From Pseudomonas marvdashtae (GTDB lineage Bacteria; Pseudomonadota; Gammaproteobacteria; Pseudomonadales; Pseudomonadaceae), in the NCBI RefSeq assembly GCF_014268655.2, contig NZ_JABWQX020000008.1:27889-91888 (forward strand): DNA of 64,000 nucleotides, in the 5' to 3' direction. Numbering within the stretch: the stretch's first letter is position 1; the number at the start of each line of letters is the position of its first letter. This document shows, piece after piece, positions 17,506-33,450 of this stretch. The notes beneath the pieces were generated by a model, which worked only from the letters and a program-made list of their open reading frames with translations, had not been told where the DNA came from and did no database searches. The position numbers and the translations under genes were made by a program.

Positions 17506-18573
17506 TCAGACGTGATATTGCGCCGACAACTCGTGCACCGCTCGCAGGAAGGCGCCGGCATGTTCCGGATCGACCTCAGGGGTGATGCCGTGGCCGAGAT
17601 TGAACACATGGCCACTGCCCTTGCCGTAACTGGCGAGGATGCGTCCGACTTCAGCGCGGATGGCTTCAGGCTTGGCGTAGAGCACGGTCGGGTCCATGTT
17701 GCCTTGCAGGGCGACCTTGTGGCCGACACGCTCGCGGGCGTTGCCAATGTCGCAGGTCCAGTCCAGACCCAGGGCGTCGGCGCCTGCATCGGCGATGCTT
17801 TCCAGCCACAGGCCGCCGTTCTTGGTGAACAGGATCACTGGGACTTTGCGACCTTCGTGCTCGCGGATCAGGCCGCTGACGATCTTGCGCATGTAGGCCA
17901 GGGAAAACTCCTGATACGCCGCTGCCGACAGGTTGCCGCCCCAGGTATCGAAGATCTGCACCGCTTGCGCGCCAGCCAGGATCTGGCCGTTGAGGTAGGA
18001 CGTGACCGACTGGGCCAGCTTGTCCAGCAACAGGTGCATGGCTTGGGGGTTGTCGTAGAGCATCGCCTTGGTCTTGCGGAAGTCTTTCGACGATCCGCCT
18101 TCGACCATGTAGGTCGCGAGCGTCCACGGGCTGCCGGAGAAACCGATCAGCGGCACGCGACCGTTGAGTTCCCGGCGAATGGTACTGACCGCGTCCATGA
18201 CATAGCCCAGGTCTTTCTGCGGATCCGGAATCGGCAAGGCCTCGATATCGGCCAGGGTGCTGACGACTTTCTTGAAGCGCGGGCCTTCGCCGGTCTCGAA
18301 GTACAGGCCTTGGCCCATGGCGTCGGGGATGGTGAGGATGTCGGAGAACAGGATCGCCGCGTCCAGCTGCGGGTAGCGATCCAGCGGCTGCATCGTGACT
18401 TCGCAGGCGAACTGCGGATTCATGCACAAGCTCATGAAGTCACCGGCCTTGGCGCGGCTGGCACGGTACTCCGGCAGGTAGCGACCGGCCTGACGCATCA
18501 TCCATACCGGGGTGACGTCTACAGGTTGCTTGAGCAGGGCGCGAAGGAAACGGTCGTTCTTCAGGGCAGTCAT
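17506..18573 (-). CDS. hemE: Uroporphyrinogen decarboxylase
   Basis: 355 residues, the normal length. It removes four carboxyl groups from uroporphyrinogen III to give coproporphyrinogen III in haem synthesis (cytoplasm, no cofactor). Family signatures are present: [16 protein letters not shown] near residue 22 and [12 protein letters not shown] with the catalytic Asp; later [17 protein letters not shown] and [22 protein letters not shown] 18573. It is monocistronic between two strong terminators, downstream of gltD in the conserved Pseudomonas order. Confidence 0.97.
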   Translation of the reverse strand: MTALKNDRFLRALLKQPVDVTPVWMMRQAGRYLPEYRASRAKAGDFMSLCMNPQFACEVTMQPLDRYPQLDAAILFSDILTIPDAMGQGLYFETGEGPRFKKVVSTLADIEALPIPDPQKDLGYVMDAVSTIRRELNGRVPLIGFSGSPWTLATYMVEGGSSKDFRKTKAMLYDNPQAMHLLLDKLAQSVTSYLNGQILAGAQAVQIFDTWGGNLSAAAYQEFSLAYMRKIVSGLIREHEGRKVPVILFTKNGGLWLESIADAGADALGLDWTCDIGNARERVGHKVALQGNMDPTVLYAKPEAIRAEVGRILASYGKGSGHVFNLGHGITPEVDPEHAGAFLRAVHELSAQYHV

Positions 18574-18620
18574 GTCGGCATCCGGAAAAAAAGTGCGGGC
18601 ATTTTCTCAGAGCGCGACGT

Positions 18621-18648
18621 AAAAGGCACGGCAAGTGCCGTGCCTTTT
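18621..18648 (-). terminator. Rho-independent hairpin after gltD
   Basis: Exact inverted repeat AAAAGGCACGGC / GCCGTGCCTTTT with a 4-base loop, A and T tracts on both sides, 129 bases past the gltD stop and just upstream of hemE. It can act on minus-strand transcripts from gltBD. Confidence 0.8.
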
Positions 18649-18690
18649 ATCTATCGAGGCAATTTGTCGCGGTTTGGCTGCTCCTCATTG

Positions 18691-18767
18691 ATCGTTCCCC
18701 ACGCTCTGCGTGCCCCTGGAACGCGGAGCGTCCCTTGAGGCATTCCCACGCAAAGCGTGGGAACGAT
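18691..18767. repeat. REP-type palindrome, CCCACGC-GCGTGGG family
   Basis: The outer ends ATCGTTCCC and GGGAACGAT are inverted. The inner hairpin TTCCCACGC (18743-18751) / GCGTGGGAA (18755-18763) and a degenerate partner (CCCACGCTCTGCGTG) fill the gap between gltD and its terminator. A related element lies at 51691-51763. Confidence 0.75.
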
Positions 18768-18776
18768 CTACAGCGG

Positions 18777-24677
<5,901 letters not shown>

Positions 24678-25000
24678 AGACACTTTCTCACCAGGCTGCC
24701 TCTTATCGAGGCAAATTTCTTTTCAATTCAGCCAGTTGCGTGCCGCGCCGAACGTACGCCAGCTTTGCGGGGGCAAAAGGGAGGTCATTGTACACACCGT
24801 CACAGAGGCTCACAAATTTGACGACGAACTGTCGCAAATCCATGTCGCATTTGTGAAAGGTTTAAAGCTATATGCTGTGCTAGTCAAAACTTTTTTGGGT
24901 TCGACCGCTACGACTCAAACGCTACTGTGACGCAGACACCACAAGGCGCGCGGCCTGAAAGGTCGCTCGCCGTTGCGGAAATTTTGAGGTTGCCGGGAGA
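24678..25000. other. Intergenic region between gltB and the DamX-like gene
   Basis: About 320 bases without a gene. It should hold the gltB promoter; on the minus strand TTGACT (24882-24887) is followed after 17 bases by TAAACC (24859-24864), a fair -35 with a weak -10. Nothing else coding was seen. Confidence 0.45.
24859..24887 (-). promoter_or_regulatory. Candidate sigma-70 promoter of gltBD
   Basis: TTGACT, 17-base spacer, TAAACC on the minus strand, about 180 bases upstream of the gltB ATG. The -35 matches 5 of 6 and the -10 is poor, so this is a candidate only. Confidence 0.35.
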
Positions 25001-25021
25001 GGCGGCCTGGGTAAGGCCGCC
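25001..25021 (-). terminator. GC hairpin after the DamX-like gene
   Basis: GGCGGCCT / AGGCCGCC with a 5-base loop begins 7 bases after the stop codon (minus strand). No T-tract follows, so it may slow exonucleases or give weak termination before gltB. Confidence 0.45.
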
Positions 25022-25027
25022 GAATCA

Positions 25028-26602
25028 TCAGCGAGTTGCTGCCAGTTCCTGTTGGACGCTGGCGACAGTGCGAGGCCAAGGTTTACCAGCCTGAACCTTC
25101 GCTGGCAAGGCCTTGATGGCGGAAACGGCTGCGTCACGGTTGGCAAAGCTGCCGTAGGTGATGACGTAAAGCGGCTTGCCGTTGAGCACTTTCTTGAAAT
25201 AACGGTACTCGCCGCCCTGCTCCTTGACGAAACTCTGCGCAGCAGTTTCGGAGCTGGTGCCGAGGATCTGCACCACGTAGTTGCCCGGCGCCTGGCCGGC
25301 ATACCAGCTACCGCCCGCGGCCTTGGCCGGGGTGGCGGCAGGCTTGGCCGCTGGGGCCGGCTTGGTGGCAGGCGCTGGAACCGGAGCAGGCTTGGCGGTC
25401 GCCAACTGGGTCGGCGCCGGAGTCGGCTTGGCGGGAGCTGGGGTCGGCGCCGGACCGGCAGGCACACCGGCAGGTGGCGCGGTGGTGGTCACGGTAGGTG
25501 GTACGTCGCTGGTGTCTTCGATCGGCGGCGGTGCGCCGTCGTCGCCTTCGGTAATTCCGCCAGCCGCTTCAGCCAGGGGACCGCGCATGACCGGCTGTGA
25601 CTGCCCGACCAGCGGCAGCGGCATTGGCTGCGTGTTGCCGGCAAATTCCACCGCCGGGGCGCCGGCACCTGCGTTGGGTTGCGGCGTGCCCTGACCGAGA
25701 GGCAGCTGTGCCTGTTCGTTGGCAGGTGCGCCGGTGGTGGGTGCCTTGTTGCGACCTGGCATCAGCCAGGCGGCAGCGACCGCGACCACGACCACGGCGG
25801 AAATCGCCAATACGTGTTTCTTCGGCATGTTGAACCCCATACTTGGACGCTTCACCGCTGAGCGGCTGGCGATCATGATTTCGATCAGAGCATCTCGAGC
25901 CACCTGGTTGATGTTGCCAGGCCAGCCGTCGGAGCTTTCGTGAATCTCAGAGATCTGATCCGCGGTGAAAAGTTCGATACCCCGGCCCGCACCCTCAAGA
26001 CGCTGCGCCAGGTATTCGCGTGTTTCTTCCTCGGTGTAGGGCGCCAGTTCGATGACGTGGAAACGCTCTTCCTCAAGTTCCAGTTGGTCTAGAACTGCGA
26101 TCAACGACGACTCGCCAAACAGGAACACGTGAGGGCGTCCTTCCGGTGCACCGGCGGCGAGGGCCAGCAAGGCTTCCAAGGCAGATTCGTCGAGTTGTTC
26201 GGCATCATCCACCAGGAGATAGACTTCCTGACCGGTCAGCGCCAATTGCACGATCTGGTCGAGAATTGCGCCAATCTCCGCCTGGGCGACATTCAGCGCC
26301 TGGGCCACTTGACGCAACACACCCGCCGCATCGCCCGCGCCACGGGCCGACACCACCACGCTTTGCACCGACTGTTTGTTGGTACTGGCCACCAGCGCTT
26401 GGCGCAGCAACGTCTTGCCGCTGCCCTGGGGGCCGGTGACGACCAACAGCAACTGGCTGTAGCGCGCCAAGTGGTGCAACTGGCCCAGCACCGGCTTGCG
26501 TTGGGCCGGGAAGAACTTGAAGCCTGGGACCCGAGGAGCAAATGGGTCATGACTTAACTGGAAGTGGCCGAGGAAAGCCTCGTCGGCATGCAAACTAGTC
26601 AT
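25028..26602 (-). CDS. DamX-like AAA-ATPase / SPOR-domain membrane protein
   Basis: 524 residues. Residues 1-250 form a cytoplasmic ExeA/GspA-type AAA module with Walker A GPQGSGKT (57-64) and Walker B VYLLVDDAE (127-135). One membrane helix spans 264-281. A long Ala/Pro/Lys-rich periplasmic linker (about 285-430) leads to a C-terminal SPOR domain (NYVVQILGTSSETAAQSFVK ... LYVITYGSFANRDAAVSAIK) that binds denuded septal peptidoglycan. E. coli DamX has the linker and SPOR but a much shorter N-terminus. A role in division or envelope is inferred. It lies 10 bases after aroB, probably cotranscribed with pilMNOPQ-aroKB. Confidence 0.85.
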   Translation of the reverse strand: MTSLHADEAFLGHFQLSHDPFAPRVPGFKFFPAQRKPVLGQLHHLARYSQLLLVVTGPQGSGKTLLRQALVASTNKQSVQSVVVSARGAGDAAGVLRQVAQALNVAQAEIGAILDQIVQLALTGQEVYLLVDDAEQLDESALEALLALAAGAPEGRPHVFLFGESSLIAVLDQLELEEERFHVIELAPYTEEETREYLAQRLEGAGRGIELFTADQISEIHESSDGWPGNINQVARDALIEIMIASRSAVKRPSMGFNMPKKHVLAISAVVVVAVAAAWLMPGRNKAPTTGAPANEQAQLPLGQGTPQPNAGAGAPAVEFAGNTQPMPLPLVGQSQPVMRGPLAEAAGGITEGDDGAPPPIEDTSDVPPTVTTTAPPAGVPAGPAPTPAPAKPTPAPTQLATAKPAPVPAPATKPAPAAKPAATPAKAAGGSWYAGQAPGNYVVQILGTSSETAAQSFVKEQGGEYRYFKKVLNGKPLYVITYGSFANRDAAVSAIKALPAKVQAGKPWPRTVASVQQELAATR

Positions 26603-26612
26603 CGAAATCTTC

Positions 26613-27713
26613 TTAACCTTTAAGCTGAGCCAGGGCGCGGTAGTCCGCTCCCAGCGTGGCCTGTAGAACCTCTTTCGGATAATCGTCGGTCACCACCGCT
26701 TCGCCCATGTGGCGCAGCAGCACCAGACGCAGACGACCGTCGATCACTTTTTTGTCGATTGCCATGTGTTCAAGGAAATCCGCCTCGGTCATTTCTTCGG
26801 GCGGAACGACCGGCAGCCCGGCGCGCTGGAACAGGCGAATTCCACGATCACGCTCCTGCTCGCTGATCCAGCCCAGGCGCGCAGACATCTCCAGGGCCAT
26901 GACCGTCCCCGCGGCAACGGCCTCGCCATGCAGCCAGACGCCATAACCCATATGGGTTTCGATGGCGTGGCCGAAGGTGTGGCCCAGGTTGAGCGTGGCA
27001 CGCACGCCCGACTCGCGCTCATCGGCGCCAACCACGGCAGCCTTGGCTGCGCAGGAACGCTCGATGGCGTAGGTGAGCGCCGTTTGATCCAGCGCACGCA
27101 GGCGATCTACGTTGTCTTCGAGCCAACCCAGGAATGGCTCGTCGCAGATCAGCCCGTACTTGATGACTTCCGCCAACCCGGCAGACAGCTCGCGCGCCGG
27201 CAAGGACTTGAGCGTGGCGGTGTCGATCAGCACCACGTTGGGCTGATAGAACGCACCCACCATGTTCTTGCCCAGCGGATGGTTGATCCCGGTCTTGCCT
27301 CCGACCGACGAGTCGACCTGGGAAAGCAGCGTGGTTGGAATCTGGATGAAATCCACACCGCGCTGATAACACGCCGCGGCAAAACCCGCCATGTCACCGA
27401 TCACGCCGCCACCCAGGGCGACCACGGTGGTGCGGCGATCATGCCGCGCGGTCAGCAGCCCGTCGAAAATCAATTGCAGGGTTTCCCACGTCTTGAAGGC
27501 CTCACCGTCAGGCAACACGACGGAAATGACCGAATAAGCCGACAGGCTGCGAGTCAGGCGTTCCAGATACAAAGGGGCGACGGTTTCATTGGTGATGATT
27601 GCCACTTGCCGCCCAGCGATGTGCGGCGCCAGCAGTTCTGGCTGGTCCAGCAAGCCTTCGCCAATGTGAATCGGGTAGCTGCGCTCGCCCAGATCGACCT
27701 TAAGTGTCTGCAT
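26613..27713 (-). CDS. aroB: 3-dehydroquinate synthase
   Basis: 366 residues from ATG 27713 ([18 protein letters not shown]); an in-frame start 14 codons upstream is not supported by the family. It converts DAHP to 3-dehydroquinate using NAD+ and a divalent metal, the second shikimate step. The NAD-binding core [20 protein letters not shown] and metal-site histidines in [14 protein letters not shown] and [14 protein letters not shown] are visible. It follows aroK with a 148-bp gap. Confidence 0.96.
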   Translation of the reverse strand: MQTLKVDLGERSYPIHIGEGLLDQPELLAPHIAGRQVAIITNETVAPLYLERLTRSLSAYSVISVVLPDGEAFKTWETLQLIFDGLLTARHDRRTTVVALGGGVIGDMAGFAAACYQRGVDFIQIPTTLLSQVDSSVGGKTGINHPLGKNMVGAFYQPNVVLIDTATLKSLPARELSAGLAEVIKYGLICDEPFLGWLEDNVDRLRALDQTALTYAIERSCAAKAAVVGADERESGVRATLNLGHTFGHAIETHMGYGVWLHGEAVAAGTVMALEMSARLGWISEQERDRGIRLFQRAGLPVVPPEEMTEADFLEHMAIDKKVIDGRLRLVLLRHMGEAVVTDDYPKEVLQATLGADYRALAQLKG

Positions 27714-27861
27714 GTGTCCCCACAGTGAAGATGAAATCAGGCGTCCTGCCTGCAATTAACGAAAGTCCGTGGTGCCTGCCATGACGCCAGTTAATGGCCA
27801 TCCGCCACGCCCCAGTCGGGCTTGGACGGGATGCCGAGGATAGCGCATTTCGCGCGGCGCA

Positions 27862-28380
27862 TTAACGGGGGGGCAATTGTTGCAGGCGCTCCAGAATTTC
27901 CAGCACCACCATCCGCGGCGGACGCTCATCGGTTTCGATGACCAGATCGGCTATTTCCCGATACAGCGGGTCACGCACCTCCAGCAGGTCCCGCAGGGTC
28001 CTGGCCGGGTCGGCGGTACGCAACAGCGGGCGGTTGCGATCACGGGCGGTGCGGCCGACCTGCTGTTCGACGGATGCATGCAGATAGACCACCCGTCCGC
28101 CGGCATGCAGCGCCCGACGATTGGCTTCGCGCATCACCGCGCCGCCGCCGGTGGCCAGCACCACACCCTCGAAACCACACAGCTCGGCGATCATCGCCTG
28201 CTCGCGGTCGCGAAAGCCCGGCTCGCCTTCCTTATCGAAGATCCACGGGATATTGGCACCCGTGCGCAATTCAATTTCCTTGTCGGAATCTTTGAATGGC
28301 AGGCGCAGCTCTTTGGCCAGCAGACGACCGATGGTGCTTTTTCCAGCCCCCATCGGTCCAACAAGAATCAAATTTCGCAC
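27862..28380 (-). CDS. aroK: Shikimate kinase
   Basis: 172 residues, GTG start at 28380. Walker [10 protein letters not shown] at residues 8-16, the shikimate-binding Asp in FKDSDKEIE, the conserved ATGGGAVMR motif (Walker B region) and the lid arginines in [12 protein letters not shown]. It phosphorylates shikimate at the 3-OH. Four bases separate it from pilQ, so it is cotranscribed with the pilus operon, an arrangement well known in gamma-proteobacteria. Confidence 0.96.
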   Translation of the reverse strand: MRNLILVGPMGAGKSTIGRLLAKELRLPFKDSDKEIELRTGANIPWIFDKEGEPGFRDREQAMIAELCGFEGVVLATGGGAVMREANRRALHAGGRVVYLHASVEQQVGRTARDRNRPLLRTADPARTLRDLLEVRDPLYREIADLVIETDERPPRMVVLEILERLQQLPPR

Positions 28381-28384
28381 AGAA

Positions 28385-30457
28385 TCAACGACTCACAGCA
28401 ATCGCCTGGTTGTTCATGATACGCGGAGTGAGAAACACCAGCAGCTCGGATTTTTTCTCCGAAACCACATCACGCCGGAAAAGGCGGCCAAGATACGGCA
28501 CATCGCCAAGAAATGGCACCTTATCTACGACCTTGCTCTGAGTATTTGAGAAAACCCCGCCAATCACAATGGTCTCGCCATCATTGACCAGGACCTTGGC
28601 GTTGACTTCGTTTTTCTTGATCGGCGGCACATCCTGCACCATGTTCAAGTAGTCCGGCTCATCCTTGGTGACCTTGACCTCCATGATGATGCGGTTGTCC
28701 GGAGTGATTTGCGGGGTCACCTCCAGCGACAGCGCGGCTTCCTTGAACGACACCGAGGTGGCGCCGCTGGAGCTGGCTTCCTGGTAGGGAATTTCGGTGC
28801 CCTTGAGGATTTTCGCGGTCTCCTTGTCGGAGGTCACCACTTTGGGCTGGGAGACGATTTCCCCATTGCCGGTCTTTTCCATGGCCGTCAGCTCCAGATC
28901 CAGCAGCACGTTGTCGGTGATGAACGCGATACCGATTCCCGACGTATTGCCTGACGCGCCCAGGTCGACGAACGGCTGGTTGGTGCTGGTGCTGCCCGGC
29001 GTGCCAATGGTGGTGGAGTCCCCGGTGGAGACGCCGGACGAATTCCAGTTGCCCTTGTTCTGGATCGAGCCGCCCCAACGCACGCCCAGGCTTTTGTCGT
29101 AATCGACGTTGGCCTCGACGATTCGCGCCTCGATCATCACCTGGCGCACCGGGATATCCAGTTGCGCCACGATCCGGCGCAGCTCGTCGAGTCGGTCCTG
29201 GGTCTGGTAGGCAATAATGTTGTTGGTCCGCTCATCGACCGTGATCGTGCCCCGCTCGTCCGCCTTCGCCTCGGCACTGGTGACCGACTGGAACAGCTTG
29301 GCAATGTCGGCCGCCTTCGCATAGTTGACCTGCAACAGCTCGCGCCGCAGCGGCGCCAGGTCGGCAATCTGCTTCTGGGATTCCAGCTCCTGGCGCTCGC
29401 GTGCCGCAATCTCATCCGCCGGCGCCACCAGCAGCACATTTCCAACCATGCGCTTGTCCAGCCCCTTGGTCTTGAGCACAAGGTCCAACGCTTGGTCCCA
29501 AGGTACGTTCTGCAAGCGCAGTGTGATCCCGCCCTGCACCGTGTCGCTGGCCACCAGGTTCAGATTGGTGAAGTCGGCGATCAACTGCAGCACCGAGCGC
29601 ACTTCAATGTCCTGGAAGTTGAGGGACAACTTTTCGCCGTTATAGGCGGCACGATCGGTGTTGCGTTTTTGCAGGTCCTCGACGCTCATTGGCCGGACAC
29701 TGACGGTCAGCTTGTTGTCGGTCTGGTAGGTCGAATAGTCGAACGTGCCGCTGGGCTCGATGCTGATGGTGGCGCGATCGGCGCCAGCGCTGGCATTGAC
29801 GAATTGCACCGGGGTGGCGAAGTCCTTGACGTCCAGGCGCACCCGTAACGGTTCGGGCAATTGCGTCCTGGCAAAATTGAGGATGATCTTGCCTTCGCGC
29901 TCCTGGATGTCGGGAGCGATGGAAGGGTCCGACAGGTCGATCACTACATTGCCTTCACCCTGGGTGCCACGCTGGAAATCCACCCCCCTGATGGCTTTGC
30001 CCAGCGAGGCGCTGGGCCTGGCGGGCGCAGGGCTGGCGATTGCCGGGCGCGGGGGCTGCGTGGAGGTCCTGGCAGCCGCGCCCTTGCCGACCACCACGAA
30101 CAGGTTGTTACCCTCGATTCGCGTGTCATAAGGCGCCAATTGCGTAAGGCCGATGATCAACCGGGTTCGCTCACCCGCCTCTACCACCGTGGCGCTGCGC
30201 GCGTTGCCTGCGCCAAGGTCACGGCTCTTGCTGGTTAATTGACTGGTCACGCCGGGCAGGTCCAGCGCGATACGGGCCGGTTGTTCGGTGGTATAGCCTC
30301 GCGGCGTCGGTGGTGGCCCGTCGAAGGCAAGCTTCAGCTCGATACGGTCACCCGGCAACGTCGCGACATCGAGCGTCTTCAGGCTGGCCCCATGAACCGT
30401 CGGCGACAGCAGCGCTATCCATAGCGAAATACCGAGGGCTGGAAAAATCCTGTTCAT
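28385..30457 (-). CDS. pilQ: Type IV pilus secretin PilQ
   Basis: 690 residues with a signal peptide. Two AMIN domains (about 25-105 and 150-240) bind peptidoglycan. The STN domain ([20 protein letters not shown]) and N1 domain ([15 protein letters not shown]) precede the secretin barrel (about 460-690; [20 protein letters not shown], signature [16 protein letters not shown]). It forms the outer-membrane pore for pili used in twitching and DNA uptake. Last pil gene of the operon. Confidence 0.96.
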   Translation of the reverse strand: MNRIFPALGISLWIALLSPTVHGASLKTLDVATLPGDRIELKLAFDGPPPTPRGYTTEQPARIALDLPGVTSQLTSKSRDLGAGNARSATVVEAGERTRLIIGLTQLAPYDTRIEGNNLFVVVGKGAAARTSTQPPRPAIASPAPARPSASLGKAIRGVDFQRGTQGEGNVVIDLSDPSIAPDIQEREGKIILNFARTQLPEPLRVRLDVKDFATPVQFVNASAGADRATISIEPSGTFDYSTYQTDNKLTVSVRPMSVEDLQKRNTDRAAYNGEKLSLNFQDIEVRSVLQLIADFTNLNLVASDTVQGGITLRLQNVPWDQALDLVLKTKGLDKRMVGNVLLVAPADEIAARERQELESQKQIADLAPLRRELLQVNYAKAADIAKLFQSVTSAEAKADERGTITVDERTNNIIAYQTQDRLDELRRIVAQLDIPVRQVMIEARIVEANVDYDKSLGVRWGGSIQNKGNWNSSGVSTGDSTTIGTPGSTSTNQPFVDLGASGNTSGIGIAFITDNVLLDLELTAMEKTGNGEIVSQPKVVTSDKETAKILKGTEIPYQEASSSGATSVSFKEAALSLEVTPQITPDNRIIMEVKVTKDEPDYLNMVQDVPPIKKNEVNAKVLVNDGETIVIGGVFSNTQSKVVDKVPFLGDVPYLGRLFRRDVVSEKKSELLVFLTPRIMNNQAIAVSR

Positions 30458-30470
30458 TGTTCGAATTCCA

Positions 30471-30998
30471 CTATGAATGCTCTTTCAAAGGAATGGTCCG
30501 AGGCCGCTCCAGCCAGGCACCTTCGCCGTCAGGAACGATTTCGACCACATCGACCTGGGTGGCGCTGATGGCGACGATCCGTCCGTCGTTGCGCCCCAGA
30601 TAGTCTCCGACCTTCAACCGATGCACCCCACCCGCGCCGCGCAAGAGCGCAAAGGAGCCACTGGCATTGGAGATCGTCCCGACCATTTCAAACTGTTCGA
30701 TGTTGAAGCCTTCCAGGTATTGCTTGGCTCGATTGGGGTCGGGCCGCACGTTGCGCGAGCCCTGTTGCCGGCCGGCCTGGTCCACGCGCACCTGCTGGGA
30801 GAATGGGCTACGCAGATTGGCGGCGCTGTAGGTAAAGGTTTCGTTAGGCCTGAAGGTCGGCGTGGGTTCTATCTTGCCGGGCGGGCGCAGGCGTACCTCG
30901 TTCATATAGGCGTCCAGGTCGCTGAAGCCGTCGCCGTTGTTGCAACCAGCCAACGCGAGTAACCCGGCCAGCAGGCTGATGCGACAGGTCGCCCTCAT
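30471..30998 (-). CDS. pilP: Type IV pilus assembly lipoprotein PilP
   Basis: 175 residues. Signal peptide with lipobox LALAGC, lipidated Cys19, a flexible Pro-rich stretch, and a C-terminal beta-sandwich homology region (VGTISNASGSFALLRGAGGV, VGDYLGRNDGRIVAISATQV). It connects the PilNO inner-membrane complex to PilQ. The homology region is structurally related to the HR domain of GspC. The start overlaps pilO by 4 bases. Confidence 0.93.
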   Translation of the reverse strand: MRATCRISLLAGLLALAGCNNGDGFSDLDAYMNEVRLRPPGKIEPTPTFRPNETFTYSAANLRSPFSQQVRVDQAGRQQGSRNVRPDPNRAKQYLEGFNIEQFEMVGTISNASGSFALLRGAGGVHRLKVGDYLGRNDGRIVAISATQVDVVEIVPDGEGAWLERPRTIPLKEHS

Positions 30999-31618
30999 GG
31001 CTGGGCCTCCTGCTCGTTGTACCGGTAGGTCTTGGCCTGGATGCTCATGCGCAGCTTCGCCCCTGCTTCGGGCTCCATCGGTGCGATTTCGAAATCGTGC
31101 AGGGTGACGATCCGGGGCAACCCGGCCACACCGCTGACGAAAGTCGCCAGGTCATGGTAGCCGCCCGTCACGGTGATCTGGATCGGCAACTCGATGTAGA
31201 ACGGCTGGGTGACTTCCGGCAACAGCTTGATTTCCTCGAACTCCAGGCCGCTGCCCAGGCCCGTGCGGGTGATGTCCTCCAGCAGGCCCGGCACCTCGGT
31301 GTCACTGGGCAATTGCCGCAACAGCACGCCGAAGGAGGTCTCCATCTGCTTCATCTGTTCGGTGTAGCGCTCCAGGTTCGCCGCCATGTGGGCCTTGCCC
31401 GCAAATTGCGCCTTAAGCGTACTTTCTTCCTCGCGCACCTGCTGCAGCTGGGTTTGCAGGTCGCTCAAAGCAAAGTTATAGCCCAGTCCCAGCACCAGGA
31501 TGACCAACAGGATGCCGGCCAGCCACTTGACCGCCATGGGCCACGAACCGACGTTGTTGGTATCCAGGTCACTGATATCGATCTTGCGCAGCGCGTCCAG
31601 CCACTCCCCCGGCTTCAT
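30995..31618 (-). CDS. pilO: Type IV pilus alignment protein PilO
   Basis: 207 residues. One membrane helix (about 28-48, MAVKWLAGILLVILVLGLGY), a coiled coil (SDLQTQLQQVREEESTLKAQ) and a ferredoxin-like periplasmic domain (FYIELPIQITVTGGYHDLAT). It dimerises with PilN. The start overlaps the pilN stop (ATGA). Confidence 0.93.
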   Translation of the reverse strand: MKPGEWLDALRKIDISDLDTNNVGSWPMAVKWLAGILLVILVLGLGYNFALSDLQTQLQQVREEESTLKAQFAGKAHMAANLERYTEQMKQMETSFGVLLRQLPSDTEVPGLLEDITRTGLGSGLEFEEIKLLPEVTQPFYIELPIQITVTGGYHDLATFVSGVAGLPRIVTLHDFEIAPMEPEAGAKLRMSIQAKTYRYNEQEAQP

Positions 31619-32180
31619 TGGGCGTCCTCCGCATCGGCCGGGCGGGTCTGGCGAACCGTCAGCTGAAAAACGTTCGCCTGGTCAAGCTGGCCTGCCGTGG
31701 TGGCCTTGACTTCCGTCAGGCTGGGCGCGTCGAACAGGTCCGATGAGTCCAGGTTGCGCATCAGGTCCGAGACGCGGTTGTTGGACTGCGCCGCGCCCTT
31801 GATGGAGAGCGTGCCCTCCTCCATCTTTACCTCGGTGAAATACACGCCGTCCGGCAAGGTCCGCGCCAGCTGGTCGAAAATGCGTGCGCTGACCGGTCGG
31901 TTACCCTGCAAGTCCTGGATGATGCGCATGCGCTCCAGCAGTTGTTGCCGACGAGCCTTGAGCTCGCTGATCTGCTGGATGCGTTCGTCGAGTATCGCAA
32001 TCTGCTCGGTGATGTGGCCATTACGTGCCGTTTGATAGTCGATGGCGCTGTTCAGGTACTGCACCGCAATCAGCGTCAGCCCTACCGCGCCGACCAGCGC
32101 CCCCACCAGCGCCAGTAAAAAGCGTTTGCGACGCTCTTCGCGCAGCTCTTCGCGCCAGGGTAGAAGGTTGATCCGCGCCA

Positions 32181-32181
<1 letters not shown>
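31615..32181 (-). CDS. pilN: Type IV pilus alignment protein PilN
   Basis: 188 residues. The N-terminus MARINLLPWREELREERRKR carries the conserved INLLPWR motif that docks on cytoplasmic PilM. A membrane helix (about 22-42), a coiled coil and a periplasmic ferredoxin-like domain follow. Partner of PilO. The ATG overlaps the pilM stop by one base. Confidence 0.94.
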
Positions 32182-33272
<1,091 letters not shown>

Positions 33273-33355
33273 TTACGGACTCTCTAATATGCGTTGCGTT
33301 CAATCCCCCCGGTCCGATGGATGTCCGGATGGCGTTTGCGACGAAAAAAAATGCT

Positions 33356-33361
33356 TATAAT
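33356..33361 (+). promoter_or_regulatory. TATAAT box upstream of mrcA
   Basis: A perfect -10 hexamer on the plus strand in the 205-bp region between pilM and mrcA, about 90 bases before the mrcA start. The best upstream partner (TTTGCG at 33335-33340) is poor and only 15 bases away, so this is a partial promoter call. The pilM promoter must lie in the same region. Confidence 0.45.
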
Positions 33362-33450
33362 GCCCAGCGTTTTTTTTCGCTTTGTTGCAAGCACGGGTCC
33401 TTCCCTGCACCTGGCGCCTTTTTCATTCTTTGCCTGGATATCCAAAAGCC

